DNA from: Poa pratensis
Lineage: Eukaryota > Streptophyta > Magnoliopsida > Poales > Poaceae
Assembly (NCBI GenBank): GCA_947311845.1
Contig: CAMZMU010000096.1
Span: forward strand, 17,647,833 to 17,711,832
DNA: 64,000 nt
Direction of reading: 5' to 3'
The notes beneath the pieces were generated by a model, which had not been told where the DNA came from, did not search any database, and saw nothing but the letters and a program-made list of their open reading frames with translations. This document shows positions 11,672 through 23,274 of the stretch, piece by piece. The translations under genes and the position numbers were made by a program. Positions within the stretch are counted from its first letter, which is position 1. Each line of letters opens with the position of its first letter.

Positions 11672-13121
11672 GAGCATCTCCACCGGAGCCTCCAAATGAC
11701 CCCCAAAGGCCCATTGGGGGTCCGGACGTGAAAAACCGCCATCAGCGACACCCTCCAAAGGGTCGCCCCGAACGAAATCATGTCCGGCACCCCCGAGAGG
11801 GCCTCCAAGGGGGTGCCGGACATGGGGTGGACATGCCCTCCGACAGGGGTGGCCCACCCGTCATAGAGACAGGTCGCCGTGCTCGTGCTAATGAGGGCGC
11901 GCAGGAGGTCGTTCCGCCTGAGTTAATGTCCCCACGCAGTCGCGGGGCGGTCTCCGAGACGACGCGACTGGACGGGACGGGAGGCGAGGCGAGGCGAGGC
12001 GAGGCGACTACACGGCGGCAGGCCTGCCACCACGTGTCGCATTAACACCGACGACAGCGTGATCGGCAGTCCACGCGCCTCCCCAAGAACTGGGCCACGT
12101 CCCAAGTTCCTCCGCTGCCGGTGATGCCGGACCAGATTGCGCGCGCCATCGCCCGACGCCAGAGCTGGCTCACAATGGAGCAACGCGCCGACCCAGACTA
12201 CGACGACCAGAACTGGGCGGCGTGGATGGATCGCTTCTGGCGGGAGCACCGAGAGACGGAGCAGACGGTCGACTCCACGGCGTCTGGCCGCTGGAACGCG
12301 GATGGGCACCGCGAATGGTGGGAAAGGACCGGCCACACTGTGGCTTCGGCCATCGAGGCCGCCCGCCGACATGCTGCAACGGGGAACCCTACCCCGTTTC
12401 AGTTGATGCCGCTATCACCACGCTTCTCCAGGGTGAAGGCGTCGACAACCAGCAGCGCCGCGCGCCACCACGCTTCTCCAGGGTGAAGGAGGAGCGACTA
12501 TCGCCGCCGCGTCGTGGAGGCGGTGGCATTGTCATCCGCGACGGCGCTCGACCCTGAGCGCAATCCCCACCACGTGGCCGGCTTTACCTGCGCCGCCCCA
12601 GGACGTCGCCGCTGCCGGTGGAGACGATCCCGTACGGGTACGCCGTGTCGTCCCCGCTGCGGAACGACCACGACGGCTACTGGCGGCGATCGCGGACTCG
12701 GTGGTCACCATCGAGCACGACAGCCCCGGGTACATGGCCACCGTGGCCACCTCGGTGGCAACGGCGGCCTCCTCCTCCTCCTGCGTCGCCTCCTGCAGCC
12801 GTGCACCGCGCCGCAAAGACGGCGCGTCCACAAGCCGTGCCGGCTCCTCCTCCGCCTACGTAGTGCTCGATGACGACGACGACAGCGACGACGAGTGGTT
12901 GGACACCACCGACGAGGAGTAGACTAGGGTTAGGGTTTAGTTTCCTCAAATTTCATTCAAACTTTTTGTAATATATATAACAAATATGAATGAAATTTGA
13001 ATATCGTTTACATTTATCTATATTTGATTGGGGCGCCGCTGTGGGCTGCACCCCCAATTGACCGGACACACGTCCGGCACCCTCCAATTGAGGCCCAATT
13101 GGGGTGCAGGTGTAGATGCTC
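11672..13121 (+). mobile_element. PIF/Harbinger-type non-autonomous element
   Basis: GAGCATCTCCACC at the left and its imperfect inverse GGTGTAGATGCTC at the right are Harbinger/Tourist-like ends. TTA duplications lie immediately outside (11669-11671 and 13122-13124). The 1450-bp body holds a decayed coding fragment instead of a DDE transposase. GAGGC pentamers repeat at about 11980-12006. Confidence 0.8.
12121..12922 (+). pseudogene. Decayed coding fragment carried by the Harbinger element
   Basis: 12121-12480 reads as an acidic/tryptophan-rich protein (WLTMEQRADPDYDDQNWAAW, then WWERTGHTVASAIEAARR). Coding character fades after 12490. A last frame (about 12840-12922) ends in an acidic stretch (DDDDDSDDEW). 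The pieces lie in different frames, so this is a broken gene, perhaps captured by the transposon. I do not recognise the family. Codon third positions are GC-rich as in grass exons. Confidence 0.45.
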
Positions 13122-13124
13122 TTA

Positions 13125-14205
13125 AGGGATAGATATGTACTCGCCAATGCAGGTACACCCAAAGCCTAGGTGCATGTACGGATCATCACGCACAGGCCAA
13201 TGCAGGTACACCCAAAGCCTACGTAAAACATACATGCATGCATGTACGGATCATCACGCACAGTAATGGCAGGATCAGCTGGTGGAATGGACGGGTCGCT
13301 TACGCATGCAACAAGCGACGGAATCGTACGTGGATGTAGCGGCAGAGGCGAGGGCCAGGTGAGTTTGGGGACAAGGTAGGAAGAACACAAGCGGCTTTCT
13401 CGCTGCGCTGCGTCTGCATGCATGTGGCGTTGGCGTAGCAGCAGGCATATATGCGTGGGGTAGTGAACTGGAAGAGCAAGCGGAGCGTAGAACGGAGTGC
13501 TGTGGAGTGGAGTGACGCCAGAGTCTCTCTGGCGCCGGAGCGTGCGTGTCTGTGCACTAGTTTACGTGTGGTTCCTCGATCTGCTGTTGAGAGTTGAGGT
13601 GATGGAACAATGTGTCGTGTAAAAGCGAGGTTAACTTGGCGAAGAAGTACAACTAGACGTGTCGTGCATGCATTAAGGACCCGCTGAGCGCACGTAAAAC
13701 GTACTCCGTACGTGGGTTTACTGTGTGTGCATTTGATTGCTTGAGTTGATGTTTCTTGTGTCAGTCATGACTAGCCCTCGTCGCCTAGCTCGGCACACCC
13801 CATGTTCATCGACCTGCAGCTCAGGTTAACACAATCCACCCCTCATCGAGATCACATGCGTGCCGCATGATCGATCGAACCCTGGCTTGGCTTTGCATCG
13901 AGTTTCGAAACACAACATGCATTATTGGTTTTTATTTCCTCACTCAGGTTACCATCACATGTTCTGCGACTGTACTCCATCGCAGAAGAGAGTTCTGACC
14001 ATGCATGCAATGCAAAAGATTAATGGATGTACCCAACTGTCCGTGGCCACGACCACGACCGTGTCCAGCTAGCCGGCCTGACTGGGCGACCCCGTCGACG
14101 ACTCGTTCAAGGACCTCAAGTCCGGCCATGATCGGGTCCCTGCGCGCGCGAGCTACAGAGGTCTTCATGTTTCAGTGCATCGAAAGGAGCAGAGGGAGAG
14201 AGAGA
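13125..14205. repeat. Intergenic spacer with a tandem duplication at 13143-13262
   Basis: A segment beginning GCCAATGCAGGTACACCC and ending GGATCATCACGCACAG occurs twice in tandem (13143-13195 and 13196-13262). The second copy carries about 14 extra bases with CATGCATGCATG. The remainder to 14205 shows no supported gene. Confidence 0.65.
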
Positions 14206-15115
14206 CACTACTAGAAACAAGACCTTTGGTCTAGGGCCAATATTGCCTCTAGTCCCGGGTGGCTTACGACTCCGGACTAGAGGGGGGCACTAGTCCCGGG
14301 TCAAACGTTTTCCATTTGTCCCGGGTCGTGAGGGAGCTCTAGTCCCGGGTGGTGCGACGACCCGGGACCATAGGTGCGTTGGCAGGGCTGCCCAGGGCGT
14401 GGGCCACGCGAGAACATCTCGTCCCGGGTCGTACCACGACCTTTGTCCCGGGTCGTGATATCACCCGGGACCATTGCTCGCCGTGCATCATCTTCTACCC
14501 CGAGAGCAGCCCCTCCATTTTTCAGCTCGAGTTCATCTTCATTTGCTCCATTGTTTCCTCTCTCTAGCTCAAGTTTATCCCCGTTTTTTCTCACTATTGT
14601 CAAGATTAGCGGCAGCCATCTATCCGAGGGTTAGCAATTTGATCCTTTCGTCCGTCATTGCCCATTTTAGCTCATTTCTTTACTAGCTTAGCTCATTGCA
14701 TTTTTGTAGTGCTTGGTAGGTGTTTGATGAAATGACTAAGTTAGGAAGTTCATTTGTTTCATATGCAAGTTAAGCTAAATTAAAAAAAAATTGTGTGTTC
14801 CAGTGTCGTGCTCACCGTCGTTGATCGCCCCGGTTATCCCGTCACCGGCACCACCTCGGTAAGCATATTTCTTGAAACTTTTATTTTTTAAAATCTTAGT
14901 TGTATGATTTAGATGCATAATTATTATTTGTATTTTTTTATTAGTTGTATAATTGTTTGTTATATATATAGTGCCATGGTTTTGACACATGCCCACACCG
15001 GCCCTCGTCCGCTCTATTATTCGGATGTGGTATGATTGTTGTTATAACTATATATTTGTTTCGTTTTGTGTTTATGACAATCATGCCGACCAACTTGACA
15101 TAGATATATTTTTAT

Positions 15116-16485
15116 CTAGGAGGTAGTTGAACCGGAAATTCCAACCGACCCTATTGTCGAGTATTTTATAAAAGAAAACAATGATTTGAAAGCAAAACTG
15201 AAAAAGAAGTGAAGATCTTCGTCTCCAATGCCTAGAAGAGAACAGGAAATTGGTGTCCAAGCAAATTACAGATGAACATTTCAACGGTGCAGACGAGGCA
15301 ACTATACCTATTGAAGAAATCTATCAGTTATACCAGCTTGACGCCCTCGACTTGAGCATCCTCACTACCTATTGTCTGTAAGTGATTCAATTCATTTATT
15401 TTCTAAAATAAAGTCTATAGCTTAGCTCGGTCATTGCCTGTTCTAATTATGCTCACTACGGTATTATGCAAAATGAAGAGCGATGAATGTGACAGAAACC
15501 GAGTGTTTGAGATTGGGTTCATCGACCCAAGCCGAGTTAATGAAAAATTGCTACGTGACCACCACGAGGAAACGGTGAACAACTTGTTAGGTCCATCCGG
15601 GACCAAATTATAAAGGGAAGATATTGTTTCCTTACCACTTAAGGTAAGAGTCTTACTGTCTTGTACATATTGGTTTTTGCTTTCTCGATGTTAAGTGTAA
15701 CTGATTAGTTACTGACATATATAAACGTGCGCAGCGACCATTACATTCTGTTAATCATTGAAATCGATAGAGCAGAAGTTGAAATCTTGGACTCATTGCA
15801 CTGGCCCAAAGAGCGGCACGAATATATCCAAGGAGTGCTCAAACGGTAATTTCAATCTTTATCGTATTACATCGGTCTCTTTCCTTCCATTCCTGAGATA
15901 TCAAGTAACTAATTAATAACTCGTTTATTCAATTGTTTGATGGGCAGGGTTTGGAAAGCTTTCCGAACCGCTAATGCTACACCTGGTCAATTTAAAGAGG
16001 AACTTACTTTTGTTTACCCCAAAGTAAGTAGTACGAGCTAGGTGTTCGCGCATCCCTTTTAATTCAAATTTCAATACCATCGTGATGCTTGATTATTATT
16101 TGACTGAAATCTATTCTCGTGTAGTACTTGGATAGGCAGCCTCCCGGGACCAATTTGTGTGGATATTACGTCTGCGAGTGGATTCGCACGATAGTCTCTG
16201 AGCGGAACCCAGGGACATTTATCGAAGTAAGTGAACAAATAAATTCACAATTTCATTTTATAACCATCAATTGTGTTGAGTGTCATTCATAATTTCTGTT
16301 ATGATGATTGAAATTCATATTAATCTCCCTTCTTGTATAGATGGATCGAATGCGGAGGGACCTGCAACTAAAGGACCGCTTTCGACCAATTTGCGAGGAA
16401 ATTGCGGGCTTTTTGATGAACTATGTCTTAGACATGAAGGGAAAATACAATGGCGCCAGATCAAAATAGATGACGTTCTCTAGTA
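15116..16485 (+). pseudogene. Ulp1-like (C48) cysteine protease gene of a CACTA element, decayed
   Basis: Exon-like segments separated by GT..AG introns give a C48-type domain: HYILLIIEIDRAEVEILDSLH (in part, about 15740-15800), then QPPGTNLCGYYVCEWI near 16140-16190. The latter matches the Gln and catalytic Cys region of SUMO/Ulp1 proteases. Upstream, DEHFNGADEATIPIEEIYQLY (about 15268-15330) and the GFIDPSRVNEK segment belong to the same product. Breaks are a frame loss after KLKKK near 15208 and an in-frame TAA at about 15611. Ulp1-like genes are often carried by plant CACTA and MULE elements, and their role in transposition is unclear. Confidence 0.65.
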
Positions 16486-16565
16486 GTGGCTAGCTTGATG
16501 ATCTCCATGTAATCGAATATATGACGGTTCTAGTCCCTCTTATATATGGGATCTTTATATGTAAA

Positions 16566-16822
16566 TTAATCCAGGAAACCGGGAAGCCGGGAAATCGTGA
16601 AAACAGGAAGCCGGGAAAACGTGAAACCGGGAAACCGTGAAAACGTGAAACCGGGAAGCCGGGTAGCCGGGAAAACGTGACGTCGACTTTCCCGACTTCA
16701 CGACTTCCCGACTTCCCGACTTTCCCGACTTCACGACTTTCCCGACTTTCCCGGCTTTACGACTTTCCCGACTTCACGACTTTCCGTTCCGACTTCCGAC
16801 TTCCGATTTCCCGACTTTCGCA
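16566..16822. repeat. Purine-rich then pyrimidine-rich inverted minisatellite
   Basis: 16570-16680 is built from GGGAAGCC / GTGAAACC / GGGAAAACGTG words. 16684-16820 is built from the inverse style TTTCCCGACTT / CACGACTTCCC. The two arms can pair into a long imperfect hairpin. It lies inside the CACTA element, downstream of its protease gene. Confidence 0.75.
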
Positions 16823-17175
16823 TAAAGCTTTCTCTTACGAATATTTTGATATGCTATATGTATTTTTCTGATTTACAGATAATTAACCATATTTTTAGCA
16901 AATTATTCATAATATACAACAACCGAAACGGAAAAAAACCACAGCCCGCCACGTGGGTGCATCTCTAGTCCCGGGTTGTATTACAACCCGGGACTAGAGA
17001 TCCTCTCACATGCGCCATGTGCTGCCCCCGCGTGGACCTCTCTGGTCCCGGGTCGTAGCACACCCCGGACTAGAGGGGGGGGGGGGGCCTCTAGTCCCGG
17101 TTCCAATGTACCGGCTGGACATCCCTCCCCAAAGGCCTCTACCACCCGGGACTAAAGGCGTGGTTTCCACTAGTG

Positions 17176-17589
17176 AGAGGTATAAAGAGGAGACGTTCGG
17201 CAACAGGACAAAACAAACTGTATGGGTTATGTGGCGCATGCAGCGTACTAGCGCTACGTATCATCCATCATGGAACCATGGATGAATCACACCAGGCACT
17301 TCTGCAAATTCTTGTATCCCCAAAGTCTTCTCTCCATCACTAATATCTTCAACACTAGAAACCTGCAATTTTGAGATCATTTGATATCTTAGAATTTCAA
17401 TGCATTGTCAAGTAATGGCTATACTAGCTCGATACACTTGCACATTAAGCATACCATCAACAGGTCAGTAAAGCTTCTCACGAACCCATGACCTTGAAAA
17501 TTATCTGTGTGACTTTTTGTTGTGTTGCTCCCATTTTCTTGTTGTATGACCTTGAGCATACCATCAACAGATTAGTAAAACATATAGGT
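17176..17589. other. Spacer between CACTA element and FAR1-like gene
   Basis: No independent gene is seen. The right part may hold the decayed 3' exons or UTR of the minus-strand FAR1-like pseudogene. Confidence 0.4.
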
Positions 17590-18870
17590 TTCAGAAAAGT
17601 AAAGTAATTATTCACTTATATATAAATAACATACCTTAGGTAATGCTTCTACAACTTCAGATGGTCCTTTATTCTTCTTCTTCCTCTTGTGGAACCTCAC
17701 AATCCAAGGTTTCTTTCTCTTGCTAGCTTTTTTTCGAGGAGATTTTTTCTTTAGGCGTGCAGTGGTCAAAAGTTCATGTGATTTTTTAGGGATCACTTCT
17801 GTACCAATTCCATCGCTGGGGTTACTTTGATTTTCGAGCTTTACTTCAACCTCCTTACTAACGATGTCAATTGCATTCTCAATTAAAACACAGCATTCTT
17901 CTGATTTATATGCTCAAGATGCCAAGATTTCAAATTTGTGCGAGAGAAATCTGTGGCGACGAATAGCATCCAGCATTGGATTCTCAAGAACATTTCTTCC
18001 ACTTTTGTCTTGAATAGTTCCAGACCGTGCTTCTCTAGTCCACCACTTCAAAATATAATGCACAGGGAGTAACTTGATATTCATCAAAACCAAAACCCTG
18101 AGAGCATGTGCACATAATATCCCTATTATCTCAAACAGTCCACAACTTCATGAAGCGGTTTGGTCCGATGGATTGCCAATGACCTTGCATTCCTCTTCAA
18201 AGATTGGATTTTCGTAAGGACTACTAATTGTTACTGCAAACTCATACTCCAGATTCAATTGTTTGGTGTAGGCTGCTATGGATCTCTCATATTCTGTTTG
18301 GAAACATTCAAATATGATAGGAGTGTAAATCTGGCTTGCTTGGACTAACATGGGTGTTCTCATTTCGACCCTAGGAACTAGCTCCCATGACTCAAACTCT
18401 AAATTCAACTCGATGTCTCGTTTCCCTTACACGACCCTTTCGAAATGCTTGAAAAACCGAATGACATCAAGATCTGCTTTCAAATGGTGCTTAAGGTCAT
18501 TGTTTAAGCTTTCACTTAGTTGTGTGTTGCGCATTCCCAAGGTGAAAGCATCCCTCATATAACATTCTGCCCACTTCACTTTTACCTTGTAGATGCTATC
18601 AAACCAAGTTTGTTTCTCTACCTTAGATCTCATTTTATTGAAAGCTTCCTCAAATTCTGCCATACCCTCGTACTCGAACATGCAAGAACTGAAATCTGCT
18701 AGAATATTTGACTCATCATCCTTCTCGTTTTCCTTTTTTTCGTCCTTGCTTCTTCCTTTTTTTTCTTCTCCTTCTCTTTATCTTTGTCATCAGAGCAAGA
18801 CAAATGTTTAACATCATTTTGCATTATATGAAAAGTGCATAACCCATGTCGTGCCGCTGAAAATACATGA
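17590..18870 (-). pseudogene. FAR1/FHY3-related (MULE transposase-derived) gene fragment
   Basis: Reading on the minus strand, the order fits the FAR1 family. First comes the end of the MULE transposase core (ARHGLCTFHIMQN, about 18860-18820). Then follow a Lys/Glu-rich stretch, FEEAFNKM and WAECYMRDAFTLGMRNTQLSES, a SWIM-type region (SCGLFEIIGILCAHALRVL, about 18150-18090), and a basic C-terminal tail (KKKSPRKKASKRKK). At least two in-frame stops interrupt it (about 18427 and 18148). The second falls where the first SWIM cysteine is expected. The N-terminal FAR1 zinc finger and most of the transposase core are missing, so this is a truncated remnant. Confidence 0.75.
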
Positions 18871-19171
18871 TGAGGTTTGGACCTCAAGGGGTGCCCGATC
18901 TTCACGGATTGACGGCGGATTTGGGCGAACTCACGCAAGAACACGAAGAACACAAGAACACAAACATGATACAAGGACATGTTTCCCTCACCGGTAGGTC
19001 CAAACCTGTCCAATAGAATCCCAAAGGGAGAGATTGACAAGTAATAGCTACAAGGAGAGATCTTGAATTCACTCAATAGATGAAAGATCTAACGAGAGGT
19101 GTTGAATCTACAGGAGGGATCTTCTCCACAAAAGGAGGATTCATCTCCACAAGGGGAGGCAAGACCACAAG
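18871..19171. other. Short spacer of unassigned repeat-like sequence
   Basis: No gene. It contains AAGAACACAAGAACACAA-like words and GGAGGGATCTTCTCC-like near-repeats of the kind seen in Triticeae transposon flanks. No element boundary could be fixed. Confidence 0.4.
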
Positions 19172-20909
19172 CAGTGGCGGCGCCAGTAGGGGGTCGAGCC
19201 TGGTCAGCCGACCCCACTCACTTTTGGCGGAAAAAAAATAGATCGACGAAACGATGCTCGTCTCGACCCCGTGCTCGTCTCGACCCCGTGCTCTCTCTTG
19301 ATTCCCCTGCTCTATCTCGGTCTCGCCGCTCCCCACCGTCGCCGACCCTCGCCCTCGCCCGCGCGCGGCCCTCGCCGCACCCTCGCCGCACCCTCGCCGG
19401 CCCTCGCCGCGCCCCGCCCTCGCCCGACCCTCCCCCGACCCGTCCGTGCTCGCCGCGCCGCAACTCCCCTACCCTAATCTCCCCGCGCCGCAACTCCCAG
19501 CACCACAAATCCCCGCCCGGCCAGCCCCCGCCAGCCACCGCCCGCCCCGACCTGCCCCTCCGGGCCTCCGGCCACCGCCACGCCCTGCCCGCCGCGAAGC
19601 CCCGACGCCCCGCCGCCAGTCCCTGCCCCAGCGCAGCTGCGCCTTGTCTCTGATTTGGGCGGCCGGCCCTGCTCCGGCGGCCTTATCCCTGCTCGGCTGC
19701 TCTGATGGACTCCGACGACGAGGCCTACTGGCTCCAGTTCGAGGAGGAAGAAGCCGCAGCAGCCATGGCTCTAGCTCGGGAAGAAAACGAGGTCTCCAGA
19801 AATCTCAAGAGGACACGCCATGAGCAGGTTAATTTCTCCTTTCGATTTGAGGTTTTATATTTGATGTCTACTTGTATAGTGATTAGTGAGTAATAGTGTG
19901 CAGGAGATTGCTCAAAGATTGATTTTGATTTCAATATTGTAGGACACTCAACAAGCAAATGTTTATGAATTTTTGATCTAGCAAATGTGGTTGCTGATCC
20001 TGGAATTCGGAGACCAATTGATGAATATGCTACCTCTGAAATCAGGGACAAGATGCGTTGGGAATATTTGTCAAGAAGCCGTAATCGTTTAATTGGTCAT
20101 AATTTTCCTAAAACAAAATTTCGTCCGGATTTTCGGTCATTTCTAGATGCATGGTATGCTAAATATGATTGGTTAGAGTATAGTGTGGAGAAGGATGCTG
20201 CATATTGTTTCCATTGTTTTGTTTTCAAATCTTCAAGCAATAGTTCACACTTTGGATATGATGTTTTCACAAAGACGGGGTTTAAAAATTGGAAGAAAGC
20301 ATCGGAAAATTTCAAGTCTCATGTAGGTGGACCAAATAGCATTCACAACAATGCAAGAGCTATGTGTGAAGATTTCAGCAATAAAAAGCAAAGTGTGGCA
20401 TATGCTCTTGTCTGTCAAGAAGAAAAATTGCATATTGATTATGAAATTCGTTTGAGGGTTGTTGTGGGTGTTGTCAGATTTCTAGTTGAACAAGGTCTAG
20501 CTTTTCGTGGGCATGACGAGTCTAGCACTTCCTTGAACAAGGGCAATTTCCATGAGATGTTGGATTGGTATGGCGCAAGATGCAAGGAGGTAGCCAATGT
20601 GATTAATTAGAATGCTCCTGGCAATTGTCAATTGACATCTCGTGAAATCCAACTAGATATAGCAAAAGCATGTGCAGAAGAGACTACACAAGTTATAATG
20701 AGTGAGCTTGGAGATGCACCTTTCTCTCTACTTGTTGACGAGTCTCGTGATGTATCGGTTAAAGAGCAAATGGTTGTAATCTTGAGGTTAGTCTTTTGCT
20801 TATTTATTGTAATCTTATATGTTATTGCCTAGTTTCCCCCTACTTACTTGTTGTAATCTTATATGTTCTTGTCTTATTGTTTGTAGGTTTGTGAACAAAA
20901 AAGGAGAGA

Positions 20910-22505
20910 TGATACGTCTCAAACGTATCTATAATTTTTGATGTTCCATGCTGTTTTATACCAATTGCTACATGTTTTGCATCTACTTTATATCACTTTT
21001 ATACATTTTTTGGGACTAACCTATTAACAAGATGCCGAAGTGCCAGTTCCTGTTTTCTGCTGTTTTTGTATTCCAGAAAAGCTAGTCTGGAAATATTCTC
21101 GGAATTGGACGAAACTACACGGGAGTCCCTATTTTACCAGAACTCATCTGACGGACCAAAGAGGCGACGGAGAGGAGCCACGTGGGCCCCACACGTGGCC
21201 AGGGCGCGGGCCCCCCTCTGCCGCGCCCTGGGGTGGTGTGGGCCCCTCGGCCTCTCCAGCCGCCGCCCTTTCGCCTACTTATTCCCCCCGACGCGAAAAC
21301 CCTAAGTACCTGAGCAAATATCCACGAAAAGTTCCAGAGACGCCGCCGTCGTCAACCCTAGCTCGGGAGGGTTCAGAACCTCTTCCCGGCACCCTGCCGG
21401 AGAGGGGAATCGTCACCGGAGGCTTCTACATCGCCATGCCTGCCTCCGGAGTGATGCGTGAGTAGTTCATCCTTGGACTACGGGTCCATAGCAGTAGCTA
21501 GATGGTTGTCTCTCCACTTTGTGCCATCATGTTTAGATCTTGTGAGCTGCCCTACATGATCAAGATCATATTATTGTAATGCTACATGTTGTGTTTGCTG
21601 GGATCCGATGAATATTGAATATTATGTCAAGTTGATTATCAATCTATCTTATATGTTATTTAAGATCTTGCATGCTTTCCGTTACTCGTAGATGCTTTGG
21701 CCAAGTAGATGCTTGTAACTCCAAGAGAGAGTATTTATGCTAGATAGTGGGTTCATGTCTCCGTTTAACCTGGGACAGTGACAGAAAGTTCTAAGGTTGT
21801 GGATGTGCTGTTGCCACTAGGGATAACCTAACGATGCTATGTCCACGGACATATGTGTTTGTTTACATTACGCACTTTACTTAATGCAATTATCCGTTGC
21901 TTGCAACTTAATACCAACGGGGGACTCGGATGACAACCCGGCGGTGGATTATTAGTCATAGATGCTGTTGGATAACGATCTATGTATTATGTCGTAATGC
22001 CCAATTAAATATCATAGTAGTCAACATGTCATGTATATGCATTGTCATGCGCTCACTATTCGTCAATTGCCCAGCTGTAATTTGTTCACCCAACATGTTA
22101 GTTATCTTTTATGGAGAGACACCACTAGTGAACTGTGGACCCCGGTCCATTCTTTTACACTGATTAAACAACCACAAACTGCAAACTGTTCCTTTTTCAT
22201 TCTCTGCAATTTAATACTCATTTTCCACACCATACGTTTAATCCTTTGTTTTCAGCAAGCCAGTGAGATTGACAACCTCACTGTTTCGTTGGGGCAAAGT
22301 AGTTTGATTGTGTTGTGTGCAGATTCCACGTCAACAGTCCAGACTCCCTCAACAACTATTTTTCTGGCGCCGTTGACAACCTTCTGAAGAGTTGCTGCTC
22401 CTACTGGTTCGATAACCTTGGTTTCTTTCTGAGGGAAAACTTGCTGCTGACTACATCATACCTTCCTCTTGGGGTCTCCCAACGAACGTGTGTTTCACGT
22501 CATCA
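20910..22505 (+). repeat. 5' LTR of element A
   Basis: 1596 bp, TG...CA ends with TGAT/ATCA inversion. A CTTATTCC word followed by GACGCGAAAACCCTAA (about 21277-21305) marks the likely promoter and transcript start zone, by analogy with the clearer TATA in element 2. GCAAGCCAGTGAGATTGACAA (in part) and other blocks are shared with the other LTRs of the window. Confidence 0.9.
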
Positions 22506-22516
22506 AGCTATTTTTC

Positions 22517-22534
22517 TGGCGCCGTTGCCGGGGA
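22517..22534 (+). promoter_or_regulatory. Primer binding site of element A
   Basis: TGGCGCCGTTGCCGGGGA lies 11 bases after the 5' LTR. From memory of plant tRNA sequences this is complementary to the 3' end of tRNA-Asp, a common primer of Triticeae gypsy-type elements. Confidence 0.8.
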
Positions 22535-22701
22535 GACAGCAGTCTTCTGCAAGGGGAGTTTCACGCTTCCAATCTCTTTACTTTGTTTTTGTCTTGCTTA
22601 GTTTATTTTATTTTATCTTGTTTGCTTTCAATTATCAAAAACACAAAAAAATTAGTTACTTGCATCTAGTTTATTTTCTGTTTGGTTTTTATTATTTCAT
22701 C

Positions 22702-23274
22702 ATGCTTCTCCCTAAGTACACTTTAAAAGAAATATCTGTGGGTAGTGGGTCTATCATTGGAAGAGATAACATTGAGGAATTCTTGAATCATGTTAGTATG
22801 GTTAAAGATTTTGAAGATAGATCCTTGGTAGAACTTGCTCCAAATTATGAAATTGCTACAGCTTCTCTAGTTCACATGTTGGAAGCTCGATTTGTCAACC
22901 TTAGTCCCATAATGCAGCACATGTTTCTAAAACTCCATGATACTGAAGATGGTGAAAAGAAAGATTTTGTTTTAGAAACCCTACTTAAAGAATTTGGTGA
23001 TGTTGCTAGGGAAGCTAGAAAAGTTTTTATTAAATACAAGATGCTTGGTTATTGTATTGACGTTGTTAATACACTTGAAAAACTTGAAAAAGAGAGGCTC
23101 AAGTACACTAAGGAAACTAATGGTGAGGGGGAAGTTAAAATACCTATACCTTTTAAGCTTATAGGAATGCAGGAGGCACTAGAAAAGAATTTTGATTGGA
23201 TTGTTCCTGAGAACCCATTTGATGAAAATGATGAGCCTAGAGGTATTGAGAAAGGGAATTCCGAAACTACATAG
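22702..23274 (+). CDS. ORF of unknown function inside LTR element A
   Basis: 190 codons from an ATG at 22702, placed at the end of the leader where element 2 starts its gag (58520). The product is charged and mostly helical in appearance (EEFLNHVSMVKDFEDRSL, KKDFVLETLLKEFGDVAREA, VNTLEKLEKERLKYTKE). I see no gag, zinc-knuckle, protease or polymerase motif and do not recognise the family. The frame is open upstream through the leader into the LTR, but the leader is conserved as RNA rather than as protein, so the ATG at 22702 is preferred. It could be a diverged gag-like structural protein or a captured host gene. Confidence 0.55.
   Translation: MLLPKYTLKEISVGSGSIIGRDNIEEFLNHVSMVKDFEDRSLVELAPNYEIATASLVHMLEARFVNLSPIMQHMFLKLHDTEDGEKKDFVLETLLKEFGDVAREARKVFIKYKMLGYCIDVVNTLEKLEKERLKYTKETNGEGEVKIPIPFKLIGMQEALEKNFDWIVPENPFDENDEPRGIEKGNSETT

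Larger units (their letters stand above)
14206..17175. mobile_element. Complete CACTA element with CTAGTCCCGGGT subterminal repeats
   Basis: The left end CACTACTAGAAAC and the right end (inverse CACTAGTGGAAAC) are matching CACTA termini. AGA flanks both sides (14203-14205 and 17176-17178), the 3-bp duplication of this superfamily. CTAGTCCCGGGT and its inverse recur within about 250 bp of both ends. The interior holds a decayed Ulp1-like protease gene and a purine/pyrimidine repeat block. No TNP2 transposase was found, so the element is non-autonomous (2970 bp). Confidence 0.85.

Noticed and set aside
16684..16820. Possible CRISPR-like or telomere-like array
   Set aside because: Units are short and irregular with no spacer structure, and do not match the plant telomere repeat TTTAGGG.
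19099..19653. 184-codon Pro/Arg-rich frame upstream of the hAT gene
   Set aside because: Low-complexity GC-rich leader (repeats of CCCTCGCC) at the left end of the hAT element; no domain.
21040..21465. Open frames of 80-180 codons inside the LTRs (also near 26136, 54526, 59811 and 61259)
   Set aside because: They follow the LTR sequence on either strand, shift frame between LTR copies, and match the transcribed LTR promoter/R region rather than any protein.
22315..22701. Upstream extension of the element A ORF through the leader
   Set aside because: The leader is shared with elements 1 and 2 as nucleotide sequence, contains the primer site and is not conserved as protein, so the ATG at 22702 is preferred.
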